Assembly: GCF_900114705.1 (NCBI RefSeq)
Contig: NZ_FOTW01000013.1
Span: 62,001 to 126,000, forward strand
Source: Rugamonas rubra
GTDB taxonomy: Bacteria; Pseudomonadota; Gammaproteobacteria; Burkholderiales; Burkholderiaceae_D
Direction of reading: 5' to 3'
Length of the DNA: 64,000 bases
Numbering within the stretch: position 1 is the stretch's first letter; the number at the start of each line of letters is the position of its first letter. Position numbers and translations under genes: made by a program. The notes below the pieces were generated by a model. That model was not told where the DNA came from. It saw nothing but the letters and a program-made list of their open reading frames with translations, and made no database searches. This document shows, one piece after another, positions 33,066-41,634 of the stretch.

Positions 33066-34298
33066 ATGACTCAATCCCAAGCTCCGCGCAGCTTTTCGCG
33101 CATCAATCGCCTGCCCCCCTACGTTTTCAACATCACCGCCGAACTGAAGATGGCCGCCCGCCGCCGTGGCGAGGACATCATCGACATGTCGATGGGCAAC
33201 CCCGACGGCGCCACCCCGGCCCACATCGTCGACAAGCTGGTGGAAACGGCCAAGCGGCCGGACACCCACGGCTACTCCGCCTCGAAGGGCATACCCCGGC
33301 TGCGCCGCGCCATCACCAAGTGGTACAAGACGCGCTACGACGTCGAGTTCGATCCGGAATCGGAGGCCATCGTCACCATCGGCTCGAAGGAGGGCCTGGC
33401 CCACCTGATGCTTGCCACGCTGGACCGCGGCGACACCGTGCTGGTGCCCAACCCGAGCTACCCGATCCACATCTGGGGCGCGGTGATCGCCGGCGCCGAC
33501 ATCCGCTCGGTGCGCATGACGCCCGGCGTCGACTTTTTCGCCGAGCTGGAGCGGGCGATCCGGGAGAGCTATCCGAAGCCGAAGATGATGGTGCTCGGCT
33601 TCCCCTCGAACCCGACGGCGCAGTGCGTCGAGCTGGAGTTCTTCGAGCGCGTGGTGGCGCTGGCCAAGCTGCACAATATTTTGGTGGTACACGACCTGGC
33701 CTACGCCGACATCACCTTCGACGGCTACAAGGCGCCGTCGATCATGCAGGTGCCCGGCGCGCGCGAGGTGGCGGTGGAGTTCTTCACCATGTCGAAGAGC
33801 TACAACATGGCGGGCTGGCGCATCGGCTTCATGGTCGGCAACAAGGAGCTGGTGTCGGCGCTGGCGCGCATCAAGAGCTACCACGACTACGGCAGCTTCA
33901 CGCCGGTGCAGGTGGCGGCCATCGCCGCGCTGGAGGGCGACCAGAGTTGCGTCAGCGACATCGTGGCGCAATACCAGAGCCGGCGTGACGTGCTGGTCAA
34001 GGGGCTGCTCGAGGCCGGCTGGCCGGTGGAAAAACCCAAGGCTTCGATGTACATCTGGGCGCTGATTCCCGAGGCCTACCGCCACCTCGGCTCGTTGGAA
34101 TTCGCCAAGCGCCTGCTGGCCGAGGCCAAGGTTTGCGTCTCGCCCGGCATCGGCTTCGGCGAGTACGGCGACGAGTATGTGCGCTTCGCGCTGATCGAGA
34201 ACGAGGCGCGCATCCGCCAGGGCCTGCGCGGCATCAAGGCGATGCTGCGCAACCCGGAGTCGGCCAAGGCGGTCGCGGCCATCGACGCTGTCGAGTAG
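33066..34298 (+). CDS. alaC: AlaC-like PLP-dependent aminotransferase
   Basis: 410 residues from ATG 33066. Class I/II fold with PLP Lys244 ([15 protein letters not shown]), the Asn/Tyr part of [19 protein letters not shown], and [13 protein letters not shown] near the end. The start [20 protein letters not shown] is the one seen in AlaC, the glutamate-pyruvate transaminase that makes alanine. It is often beside threonine/homoserine genes, but here it is alone. A hairpin lies 12 bases after the stop. Confidence 0.88.
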   Translation: MTQSQAPRSFSRINRLPPYVFNITAELKMAARRRGEDIIDMSMGNPDGATPAHIVDKLVETAKRPDTHGYSASKGIPRLRRAITKWYKTRYDVEFDPESEAIVTIGSKEGLAHLMLATLDRGDTVLVPNPSYPIHIWGAVIAGADIRSVRMTPGVDFFAELERAIRESYPKPKMMVLGFPSNPTAQCVELEFFERVVALAKLHNILVVHDLAYADITFDGYKAPSIMQVPGAREVAVEFFTMSKSYNMAGWRIGFMVGNKELVSALARIKSYHDYGSFTPVQVAAIAALEGDQSCVSDIVAQYQSRRDVLVKGLLEAGWPVEKPKASMYIWALIPEAYRHLGSLEFAKRLLAEAKVCVSPGIGFGEYGDEYVRFALIENEARIRQGLRGIKAMLRNPESAKAVAAIDAVE

Positions 34299-34309
34299 GA
34301 AATCTAGTT

Positions 34310-34330
34310 GCCCCGGCGCCACGCCGGGGC
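34310..34330 (+). terminator. Hairpin after alaC
   Basis: Perfect 8-base stem GCCCCGGC / GCCGGGGC with a 5-base loop, 12 bases after the stop. No U tract, so it may act as RNA 3' end protection rather than as an intrinsic terminator. Confidence 0.45.
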
Positions 34331-34459
34331 AGGCAGATTCGGCGCTTTCTTAAGCCGCCTCAAAGGCCGTGCGTGACACGGCCATTCCCCCGCCCCATCC
34401 TTTGCTACTGTAGCTGCTGATCCCCGCTCGTCTTTTTCGCCGCGTCTTGGAGTGTCATC

Positions 34460-34975
34460 ATGCGTCCCTCGTCGATCAGCGTCAGCATCGTGCAGTTGCT
34501 TCGCACCGTCAAAAAAATAGAACTGGGCATGCGTTCCATCGGCCTGCCGAGCTTTCTGGCGCGGCTGCCGGTGGGGTGTTTGTGTTGGTACTACTGCAAA
34601 TTGCTCGACGAGAAAATCGCCCGCATCGGCCGCATCGGCGAAAAGATCCGCCGCTGGCGCGGCACCTTGCAGGAGATGGGGCGCGAGGGGCCGGCGCAAA
34701 CCGAGTTGATCGATATCGACAAGGGCCTGCACGCCGATCTGGAGTCGACCCGCAAGGTGTTGTGGGAGTTGCGCGAGGTGTGTCTGGACGTGGCGCGGAT
34801 GTTCGAGCGGCTCGGCTTCAGCTCGGCCGGGTTGCTGCGCCGCCAGCACGCCTTCCTGCGCGTGCTGGAGGACTCCTACTCCTCGGCCGGCGTGATGCAG
34901 GAGTTGCTGGCCACGCACGACCAGGTGGCCATCGCCTTGTTGCGCCAGCAGCAGAGCGCCGGCGCCGGCGCCTAG
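34460..34975 (+). CDS. Hypothetical helical protein
   Basis: 171 residues. Helical throughout, with a possible membrane-associated stretch near FLARLPVGCLCWYYCKLL and a coiled coil later (LESTRKVLWELREVCLDVAR). No family recognised. ATG 34460 was taken because the protein then begins MRPSSISVSIVQLL. Convergent with the oxidoreductase gene; the stops share three bases. Confidence 0.65.
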   Translation: MRPSSISVSIVQLLRTVKKIELGMRSIGLPSFLARLPVGCLCWYYCKLLDEKIARIGRIGEKIRRWRGTLQEMGREGPAQTELIDIDKGLHADLESTRKVLWELREVCLDVARMFERLGFSSAGLLRRQHAFLRVLEDSYSSAGVMQELLATHDQVAIALLRQQQSAGAGA

Positions 34976-35985
34976 AAACCTTCCAGCACGATCTTGCCCT
35001 TCATGCGGCCGCCCTCGAGCAGAGCGTGGGCGCGCTTGAGGTTGGCCGCGTTGATCGTGCCGAGCCGCTCGGCCAGCGTGGTTTTGATCACGCCGCTGTC
35101 CACCAGTTGCGCCAGGTCGTTGAGCAGATCGTGCTGCTTTTGCATGTCGGCCGTTTCGAACATCGAGCGGGTGAACATCGATTCCCAGTGCAGCGACACG
35201 CTCTTGGGCTTGAGCGGCATCACGTTCAGCGCGAGCGGGTCGTCGATCAGTGCGATCTTCCCCTGCGGCGCCACCAGCTTGACGATGGCCGGCCAATGCT
35301 GCTCGGTCTGGTTCAAGCTGATCACGTAGTCGGGCTGCGGCAGGTCCAGGCGCTGCATTTCCTCGTCCAATGGCCGGCTGTGGTCGATCACGTGGTGGGC
35401 GCCCTGTTGCTTGACCCACTCCGTGGTTTCCGGCCGCGAGGCGGTGGCGACGATATTCAGGCCGGTCAACTGGCGCGCCAGTTGCACCAGGATGGAGCCG
35501 ACGCCGCCGGCCGCGCCGACCACCAGCAGCGTTTGGCCGCGCCGGCCCTTGTCGCGGCTCACCTGCAGTCGCTCGAACAACAATTCCCAGGCGGTGATGC
35601 CGGTCAGTGGCAGCGCGGCGGCGCGGCCGAAGTCCAAGGTGGCCGGCTTGTGGCCGACGATGCGCTCGTCGACCAGCTGGAACTCGCTGTTGCTGCCCTG
35701 GCGGGTGCGCGAGCCGGCGTACCAGACCTGGTCGCCCGGTTTGAACAGCGTCACGTCGGGGCCGACCGCCTTGACGATGCCGGCGGCGTCGAAGCCGAGC
35801 ACGCGGCTTTCGCCCTCGGCCGGCGCGGCGGCGAGGCGCACCTTGATGTCGACCGGGTTGACCGAGACGGCCTTGACCTCGACCAGCAGGTCGCGGCCCA
35901 GCGCCTGCGGCTCGGGCAGCTCGACGTCGAGTAGCGCCTGCGGGTGGTCGATGGGGTGGGAATGGCGGTAGGCGACGGCTTTCAT
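34972..35985 (-). CDS. Zinc-type alcohol dehydrogenase / quinone oxidoreductase family
   Basis: 337 residues from ATG 35985, with CAGGAGCAAAC upstream. MDR fold: GroES-like start (AVSVNPVDIKVR, VLGFDAAGIVKAVGPDVTLF), then the NAD(P) site VVGAAGGVGSILVQLARQL. No structural zinc cysteines are seen, so it is the quinone-oxidoreductase side of the family. Divergent from a LysR gene with a 97-base AT-rich gap, so this is most likely its target. Confidence 0.88.
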   Translation of the reverse strand: MKAVAYRHSHPIDHPQALLDVELPEPQALGRDLLVEVKAVSVNPVDIKVRLAAAPAEGESRVLGFDAAGIVKAVGPDVTLFKPGDQVWYAGSRTRQGSNSEFQLVDERIVGHKPATLDFGRAAALPLTGITAWELLFERLQVSRDKGRRGQTLLVVGAAGGVGSILVQLARQLTGLNIVATASRPETTEWVKQQGAHHVIDHSRPLDEEMQRLDLPQPDYVISLNQTEQHWPAIVKLVAPQGKIALIDDPLALNVMPLKPKSVSLHWESMFTRSMFETADMQKQHDLLNDLAQLVDSGVIKTTLAERLGTINAANLKRAHALLEGGRMKGKIVLEGF

Positions 35986-36082
35986 GTTTGCTCCTGGGTG
36001 GGTGGTTTGGCGTATCATCATTTATTTGTCTGGAAAGAAAAAGATGCCAAACAACGAAACACTTTCAAAGGAATGAAGAAAA

Positions 36083-37003
36083 TTGCTGCGGCTTGATGAT
36101 TTGACCGTGTTTGTCCGCACCGCCGAGCGCGGTAGCTTGTCGGCCGCCGCGCGCGAGCTGGAGATTTCGCCGGCGCTGGCCAGCGCCGCGCTGAAGCGGC
36201 TGGAGGGCGCGCTGGGCTTGCATCTGGTGGCGCGCACCACGCGCTCGCTGCGGCTGACGGAGGAGGGCGAGCACTACCTGTTGCATGCGCGCGAGGCGCT
36301 GCGCCTGCTCAGCGAGGGCCATCAGGCGCTGATCCAGGGCAAGGAATCGTTCGGCGGCACCTTGAAGATTTCGATGCCGTCGGACATGGGGAGGAATATC
36401 CTGCTCGGCTGGCTGGACGCCTTCCAGGCGCGCTATCCGCAGATCAACTACCAGCTCAGCGTCAGCGACCGCCTGTCCGACCTGTACCGGCAGCCGGTCG
36501 ACATCGCCCTGCGCTATGGCGCGCAGGCGGACTCCAGCCTGATCGCCTTTCCGCTGGCGGCGGACAACCGGCGCGTGTTGGTGGCGTCGCCGGCCTATGT
36601 CGCCGCGCACGGCGCGCCGGCCACCTTGGACGACTTGCGCGGCCACAATTGCCTGCGCTTCGCCATCGACGACACCATCCACGAACGTTGGACCTTTTAC
36701 GGTGGCAACGGCGCGGCGCCGCGCACGGTGAGTGTGAGCGGCAACCGCAGCGCCGATGACGCCGACGTGGTGCGGCGCTGGGCCATGGCCGGCCACGGCA
36801 TCGCCTACAAGTCGCGGCTGGACGTGGTTGGCGATCTGTGCGGTGGACGCTTGCAGATCTTGCTGCCGGAACTGCCGGGCGAGCCGGCGCCCTTGCACAT
36901 GTTGTGCATGCACCGCTCGCAGGTCACGCCGGCGGTGCTGCACCTGCGCGATTTTCTGCGCGCGCAGTGTGAGCGGGAGGCGGCGCTGATGCCCTTACCT
37001 TAG
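36083..37003 (+). CDS. LysR family transcriptional regulator
   Basis: 306 residues from TTG 36083; there is AAAGGAATG upstream and no in-frame ATG nearby. HTH in residues 1-60 (FVRTAERGSLSAAARELEIS, ALASAALKRLEGALGLHLVA, RTTRSLRLTEEG), then a type 2 periplasmic-binding fold effector domain (GTLKISMPSDMGRNILLG). The sequence resembles CrgA-type regulators that control neighbouring oxidoreductases. Probably regulates the divergent gene at 35985. Confidence 0.9.
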   Translation: MLRLDDLTVFVRTAERGSLSAAARELEISPALASAALKRLEGALGLHLVARTTRSLRLTEEGEHYLLHAREALRLLSEGHQALIQGKESFGGTLKISMPSDMGRNILLGWLDAFQARYPQINYQLSVSDRLSDLYRQPVDIALRYGAQADSSLIAFPLAADNRRVLVASPAYVAAHGAPATLDDLRGHNCLRFAIDDTIHERWTFYGGNGAAPRTVSVSGNRSADDADVVRRWAMAGHGIAYKSRLDVVGDLCGGRLQILLPELPGEPAPLHMLCMHRSQVTPAVLHLRDFLRAQCEREAALMPLP

Positions 37004-37049
37004 GATTCGAGGCGCCGGGGATGCCGGCAAACCCCACGGGCGCAGAGCC

Positions 37050-37076
37050 AGGGTCAGACCCTCAGGGTCTGACCCT
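37050..37076. repeat. Dispersed palindrome, copy 5
   Basis: AGGGTCAGACCCT, one C, then AGGGTCTGACCCT. The outer arms pair well here: GCCGGCAAACCCCACGG on the left with GGTGGGTCTTGCCGGC on the right, so the whole unit (about 37023-37103) can fold into one long hairpin. Confidence 0.88.
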
Positions 37077-37183
37077 CGGTTTTGCCGGTGGGTCTTGCCG
37101 GCGTCCCGCGAGTCTGGACGGAAGCAAATAAAACCGGCCGCCGAGCTTGCAACGGTGCGCTTTGCCCTTACCATGAGTGCAAC

Positions 37184-37408
37184 TTAGTGGGCTTTGGACA
37201 GGATCAGCAGCCAGCGGCGCATCAGCAGCACCTCGACGTGGCCTGGCTCGATGCCGGTGTCGCACTCGATGAGCGGGTTGACGGCGTAGTAGCGTTTGCG
37301 GAAGTCACGGCAAACCAGCATTTCGCGCTTGCCCATGCGGACCAGGAAGGAAGTAGGGGCATATTCCAGACCGAACCGGGAGCCGAAACCGCTATTCAAT
37401 GTTGTCAT
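37184..37408 (-). CDS. Small protein with SOS-type boxes upstream
   Basis: 74 residues from ATG 37408, with CAAAGGAAACGTC upstream. Not recognised; basic, with an Arg/Tyr-rich middle (REMLVCRDFRKRYYAVNPLI) and a hydrophobic end (VLLMRRWLLILSK). Two LexA-type boxes begin 55 bases upstream, so it may be damage-induced. The plus-strand frame over it has no ribosome site, so the minus strand was chosen. Confidence 0.62.
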   Translation of the reverse strand: MTTLNSGFGSRFGLEYAPTSFLVRMGKREMLVCRDFRKRYYAVNPLIECDTGIEPGHVEVLLMRRWLLILSKAH

Positions 37409-37461
37409 GACGTTTCCTTTGAGGGAGATGCGTTGAACGAGAGAGTCCAGAATAGCATAAC

Positions 37462-37500
37462 TACTGTACGTATGAACAGGTACTGTATAAATAAACAGTT
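37462..37500. promoter_or_regulatory. Two tandem LexA (SOS) boxes
   Basis: TACTGTACGTATGAACAGGT (37462-37481) and TACTGTATAAATAAACAGTT (37481-37500). Both fit CTGT-N8-ACAG; the second is close to the ideal TACTGTATATATATACAGTA. They lie between the small gene at 37408 (minus) and the PAP2 gene at 37553 (plus); 53-90 bases from each start. The AT-rich content contrasts with the surroundings. Confidence 0.75.
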
Positions 37501-37552
37501 GCTCGGCGTTTGTGTGGTTTTTTTTGCCTACACCAGCGAAGAATGGAATTAA

Positions 37553-38275
37553 ATGAAGTTTTTGTCAACAAATAGAATGATGCGTTTTATCGAGGCGCGG
37601 TTCACGCCGGGCGGTGAACTGGGACTGCATTTGACGGCCGGCGTGCTGTTGATGGTGTTGGCCACGGCGCTGTTCGGCATGCTCGCCGGCGCGGTGATGG
37701 GCCAGACGGGCATCGCCTTGCTCGACCTGCGCGTGTCGCAGTGGTTCAACGCGCATGCCGCCGAGCCGCTGGCCGGCGCGGTGGCGCTGTTCAGCCAGAT
37801 ACACAGCGTGGCCAGCGTGGCGCTGCTGTCGGCGTTGCTGGGCTGGTATTTCTGGCGCAGGCGTGAGCGCTACTGGTTGTTGGCGCTGGTCTTCACCATC
37901 CCGGGCGGCATGCTGCTGAATGTGCTGCTAAAGTACGTCTACCAGCGCAGCCGTCCGGTGTTCGACGCGCCGATGGTGGACTTGGCCAGCTACAGTTTTC
38001 CCAGCGGCCACGCGGCGGCCAGCACGGCGCTGTATGGCTTTCTGGCCTGTTATGTGGTGATGACGGCGCGGCGCCATGGCACGCGCGTGTTGGCGGTGCT
38101 GCTGGCGGTGCTGATGGTGGCGCTGGTGGCCACCAGCCGCGTGTATCTGGGCGCGCATTATCTGAGCGATGTGCTGGCCGGCATCGTCGAAAGCTGCGGC
38201 TGGCTGGCCTTGTGCATCACCGGCTGCTCGACTTGGCGGCGGCGCCGCGCCGCCGCGCCGCCGAACCGGTCATAA
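37553..38275 (+). CDS. PAP2 family membrane phosphatase
   Basis: 240 residues, six predicted membrane helices. All three acid phosphatase motifs are present: KYVYQRSRP, SFPSGHAA and SRVYLGAHYLSD. The family removes phosphate from phosphatidic acid, phosphatidylglycerol phosphate or undecaprenyl pyrophosphate. The next gene is a lipid kinase of opposite action. Two SOS boxes lie just upstream, so it may share damage control with the small divergent gene. Confidence 0.88.
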   Translation: MKFLSTNRMMRFIEARFTPGGELGLHLTAGVLLMVLATALFGMLAGAVMGQTGIALLDLRVSQWFNAHAAEPLAGAVALFSQIHSVASVALLSALLGWYFWRRRERYWLLALVFTIPGGMLLNVLLKYVYQRSRPVFDAPMVDLASYSFPSGHAAASTALYGFLACYVVMTARRHGTRVLAVLLAVLMVALVATSRVYLGAHYLSDVLAGIVESCGWLALCITGCSTWRRRRAAAPPNRS

Positions 38276-38300
38276 CCATATGTTGGAGCAACGGGAGAAT

Positions 38301-39326
38301 ATGCTGGGTCCGATTACCGTCATCATCAACGCCAGCGCCGGGCTGGGCTACCAGTCCGACTGGACCGAGCAGTTGCGCGGCAAGCTGGAGGCGCCCGGTT
38401 TCGCGGTCACGCTCAAGCTGGCGCACAGCGGCGCCGAGATGATCGCCGCCGCCGAGCAGGCGCTGGACGAGGGCGCGACGATGGTGGTGGCGGGCGGCGG
38501 CGACGGCACCATCAACGCCGTCGCCTCGGTGCTGGTCGGGAGTGGCGTGCGCTTTGGCGTGCTGCCGCTGGGCACCTTGAACCATTTCGCCAAGGATATG
38601 AAAATCCCGCTGGCGCTCGACGAGGCCATCGCCAACCTGGTCCACGGCCAGCCCTGCCAGGTCGACGTGGGCGAGGTCAACGGCAGCATCTTTCTCAACA
38701 ATTCCAGCCTCGGCCTGTATCCCGACATCGTGCGCCAGCGCGAGCAGTTGCAGCGCAAGCTGGGGCAGGGCAAGTGGCCGGCCTTCGGCCGCGCCCTGGT
38801 GGCTTCGCTGCGGCGCTATCCCTTTCTCAACGTCAAGCTCAAGGTCAACGGCGACGCGCACGTGCGGCGCACGCCGTTCGTCTTCATCGGCAACAACGAG
38901 TACCGGATGCAGGGATTGAACCCGGGTGTGCGCGCGCGGCTCGACGGCGGCATGCTGAGCCTGTACGTGGCGCAGCGGCCGACCCGGCTGGGCCTGCTGC
39001 GGCTAGCCTTCCACGCGCTGCGCGGCCGCTTGTCCGAGGCCAAGGACTTCGACGTGTTGCTGGCGCGCGAGCTGGTGATCGAGACCCACCACAAGCGCCT
39101 GCGCGTGGCCACCGACGGCGAGGTCAACATCATGCATCCGCCGCTGTGCTACCGCTCGCTGCCGGCCGCGCTGGCGGTGATGGTGCCGCCTAGCGTGGCC
39201 GCCGAGGCCGGCGCCATCAAGGCTGCGGGCATCGACGCCTATGGCGCCGACGCCAACGCCAGCGCCGGCGTTGCCGCCACCGCGCGGACGCCAGCGGCCT
39301 CCAGCCGTTCAGCGGCCCCGGCCTAG
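38301..39326 (+). CDS. Diacylglycerol kinase family lipid kinase
   Basis: 341 residues from ATG 38301 (GGGAGAAT just before; ATG 38280 in frame is possible). Catalytic part: PITVIINASAGLGYQS, then VVAGGDGTINAVAS and LPLGTLNHFAKDM, the nucleotide and substrate patterns of the DAGK catalytic domain. The C-terminal part is beta-rich with DGEVNIMHPP, and an Ala-rich tail follows. YegS-like. Phosphorylates lipids such as diacylglycerol. Five genes in this stretch concern membrane lipids or phosphates. Confidence 0.88.
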   Translation: MLGPITVIINASAGLGYQSDWTEQLRGKLEAPGFAVTLKLAHSGAEMIAAAEQALDEGATMVVAGGGDGTINAVASVLVGSGVRFGVLPLGTLNHFAKDMKIPLALDEAIANLVHGQPCQVDVGEVNGSIFLNNSSLGLYPDIVRQREQLQRKLGQGKWPAFGRALVASLRRYPFLNVKLKVNGDAHVRRTPFVFIGNNEYRMQGLNPGVRARLDGGMLSLYVAQRPTRLGLLRLAFHALRGRLSEAKDFDVLLARELVIETHHKRLRVATDGEVNIMHPPLCYRSLPAALAVMVPPSVAAEAGAIKAAGIDAYGADANASAGVAATARTPAASSRSAAPA

Positions 39327-39335
39327 GAGGGCGCC

Positions 39336-40154
39336 ATGCGGACACTGGTGCATCTATCGGATTTGCATTTCGGCCGCGTCGACCAGGCCCTGCTGGCGCC
39401 GCTGCAAACGCTGGTGACGCGGCTGGCGCCGGACGTGCTGGTGGTCTCCGGCGACCTGACGCAGCGCGCCCGCAGCGCCGAGTTCATCGCCGCGCGGGCC
39501 TTTCTGGACACCCTGCCGGGGCCGCAGATCGTGGTGCCGGGCAACCACGACATTCCGCTCTACAACGTCGCCGGCCGCTTCTTCGCGCCGCTGCGCAAGT
39601 ACCAGCGCCACGTCACGCTGGACCTGGCGCCCGAATACGTCGACGACGAGATCGCCCTGCTGGGGGTGAACACGGCGCGCTCGCTGACCTTCAAGGACGG
39701 CCGCATCAACCACCAGCAGATCGGCCAGATCCAGCGCCGCTTCGCCCAGTTGCCGCCGCAGGTGGTGCGCATCGTGGTCAGCCACCATCCCTTCGACCTG
39801 CCGGCCGGCGCCGACGAGAACGGCCTGGTGCTGCGCGCGCCGCAGGCCATGCAGGCCTTCGCCGAGTCCGGCGTCGACCTGCTGCTGGCCGGCCACATGC
39901 ACGCCAGCCACAGCGGCGACAGCTCGCAGCGCTATTCGCTGGGCGGCTACGCGGCGCTGGTGGTGCAGGCCGGCACGGCGACCTCGACCCGGGGGCGTGG
40001 CGAGTCGAACTCCTTCAACGTGATCCGCGTCGACGCCCGCCACATCCAGGTCGAGCGCTACGCCTGGGTGGCCGCGACGGCGAGCTTCGAGTCGGCCGGC
40101 CACGCCGCCTTCCGCCGCAGCGGCGCGCTGTGGGCGCCGGTGGCCGACGTGTGA
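39336..40154 (+). CDS. Metallophosphoesterase (calcineurin-like)
   Basis: 272 residues; AGGAGGGCGCC before ATG 39336. All metal motifs are seen: SDLHFG, SGDLTQR, PGNHD, VSHHPFD and AGHMHASH. Substrate unknown; relatives act on cyclic nucleotides or on lipid head groups (UDP-diacylglucosamine hydrolase type). It follows the lipid kinase at a 9-base gap and is likely in the same operon. Confidence 0.9.
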   Translation: MRTLVHLSDLHFGRVDQALLAPLQTLVTRLAPDVLVVSGDLTQRARSAEFIAARAFLDTLPGPQIVVPGNHDIPLYNVAGRFFAPLRKYQRHVTLDLAPEYVDDEIALLGVNTARSLTFKDGRINHQQIGQIQRRFAQLPPQVVRIVVSHHPFDLPAGADENGLVLRAPQAMQAFAESGVDLLLAGHMHASHSGDSSQRYSLGGYAALVVQAGTATSTRGRGESNSFNVIRVDARHIQVERYAWVAATASFESAGHAAFRRSGALWAPVADV

Positions 40155-40196
40155 GCGGTAACCGGCTATGGCTAGGCAAACCAGCGGCGACAATTT

Positions 40197-40222
40197 GGGG
40201 TCGGACCCTAGGGTCTGACCCT
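40197..40222. repeat. Dispersed palindrome, copy 6
   Basis: GGGGTCGGACCCT followed by AGGGTCTGACCCT, so one arm has a changed base. It lies between the convergent phosphoesterase and phospholipase genes (91-base gap). Outer context GGCAAACCAGCGGCGAC matches the family arm. Confidence 0.82.
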
Positions 40223-40245
40223 GGCTGGCTGAGCGAACCGGCCGG

Positions 40246-41634
40246 TCACAGCCAGTAGTTCATGAAGCGCGCCGCCCACTCCTTGACGCGGTTGCCCAGC
40301 GGACGGTCGCGCCATTGCTCCAGGGTGATGCGCTCGGAGTCGCGCAGGTCCTCCTGGAAGGCCCGCTCCATCTCGCTGCCGAAGGCCTCGCCCAGCACGA
40401 TCACGTTCAGCTCGCTGTTGTGCAGGAAGCTGCGGGTGTCGATGTTGGTCGAGCCGACGGTGGCCCAGACGCCGTCGATGACGGCGGTCTTGGCGTGCAA
40501 CACGGCCAGTTTCAATTGGAAGATCTTGACGCCGGCGGCCAGCAGCTCGTCGTAGAAGGCGTGGCCGGCGTGGAACACCAGGCCGCTGTCGGACACCCCC
40601 GGCAGCACGATGCTGACCTCGACGCCGCGCCGGGCAGCGGCCTTCAGCGCCTCCACCGTCTGGCGGTCCGGCACGAAGTAGGCCGAGGTCAGGTGGATGG
40701 TCTTCTTGGCCTGCTGGATGGCCAGGTTGTAGGCCTTGAAGATCTCGAACTGGCCGCCCGGATCGCTGGCCAGCACGCGCATCAGCTTGTCGCCGGCGAT
40801 CACCGGCTGGGGGAAGTAGTCGGCTTCGGGCAGGTCGTCCTGGTCCTGGCCGGCCCAGTGGCGCACGAAGCTCCACTGGAAGGCGGCCACCGCCGGCCCC
40901 TCGACCTTGATGTGGGTGTCGCGCCAGCCCACCTGCGACGCCTCGGTGGGCTTGGACTTGGAGCGGAACAGCGAGCTCTTGGCGTAGGTGCCGCTGATGT
41001 TGATGCCGCCGGTGAAGGCCACCCTGCCGTCGACGATCAGCAGCTTGCGGTGGTCGCGGCTGTTGACCTTCCAGGCCTCGCCGCGCAGCTTGGCCGGGTT
41101 GACCGGGTTGAAGGCGAGCAGGTGGATGCCGGCCGCGCGCATGCGCTCGAAGAACTCCTGCGGCACGCCGAGCGTGCCGACGCTGTCGTAGATGATGTTG
41201 ACGGTGACGCCGGCGCGCTGCTTGGCGATCAACAGGTCGGCGAACTGCAGGCCGAGCGGGTCCTGGTCGAAGATGTAGGTTTCCAGGTTGATGTTGTTGC
41301 GCGCGGCGGCGATCGCCTTTTGCATCTCGGCCATGGTCTGCGGGCCGTCGAACAGCAGGGTCGCCTTGTTGCCGGCGATCAGGGGCACGCCGGTGACTGC
41401 CTCCTCCAGCGCGGCCTGGGCCTTCTGGTCCAGGGTCGCCTTGGGCCAGCGCCGCGCCAGCAGGGCGCGGGCGCGTTCCTCGCTGAGCACGCCGTGCACG
41501 CCGCTGACGCTGGGCATGGCGCCGGCCGTCGGCGTGGCCGGCACGGCGCTCACGTCCGGCAGGGAAGCGCAGGCGCACAGCGCCCAGCACATCAGTGTGA
41601 TCGGGAGCCAGTGCGCGACGCTCGTGGTGTTCAT
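40246..41634 (-). CDS. Phospholipase D / cardiolipin synthase-like lipoprotein
   Basis: 462 residues from ATG 41634, which overlaps the stop of the Gcr gene (ATGA). N-terminal signal with possible lipobox (MCWALCAC). Two HKD motifs: HRKLLIVDGRVAFTGG and HAKTAVIDGVWATVGSTN, so it is a two-motif PLD enzyme. The order and the ARNNINLETYIFDQD region resemble cardiolipin synthases ClsB/ClsC, which are cytosolic or membrane-bound; the lipoprotein signal suggests the periplasm here. Confidence 0.87.
   Translation of the reverse strand: MNTTSVAHWLPITLMCWALCACASLPDVSAVPATPTAGAMPSVSGVHGVLSEERARALLARRWPKATLDQKAQAALEEAVTGVPLIAGNKATLLFDGPQTMAEMQKAIAAARNNINLETYIFDQDPLGLQFADLLIAKQRAGVTVNIIYDSVGTLGVPQEFFERMRAAGIHLLAFNPVNPAKLRGEAWKVNSRDHRKLLIVDGRVAFTGGINISGTYAKSSLFRSKSKPTEASQVGWRDTHIKVEGPAVAAFQWSFVRHWAGQDQDDLPEADYFPQPVIAGDKLMRVLASDPGGQFEIFKAYNLAIQQAKKTIHLTSAYFVPDRQTVEALKAAARRGVEVSIVLPGVSDSGLVFHAGHAFYDELLAAGVKIFQLKLAVLHAKTAVIDGVWATVGSTNIDTRSFLHNSELNVIVLGEAFGSEMERAFQEDLRDSERITLEQWRDRPLGNRVKEWAARFMNYWL

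Noticed and set aside
37082..37552. A 156-residue plus-strand gene over 37184-37408
   Set aside because: No ribosome site and it runs across the palindrome and SOS boxes; the minus-strand gene has a good site.
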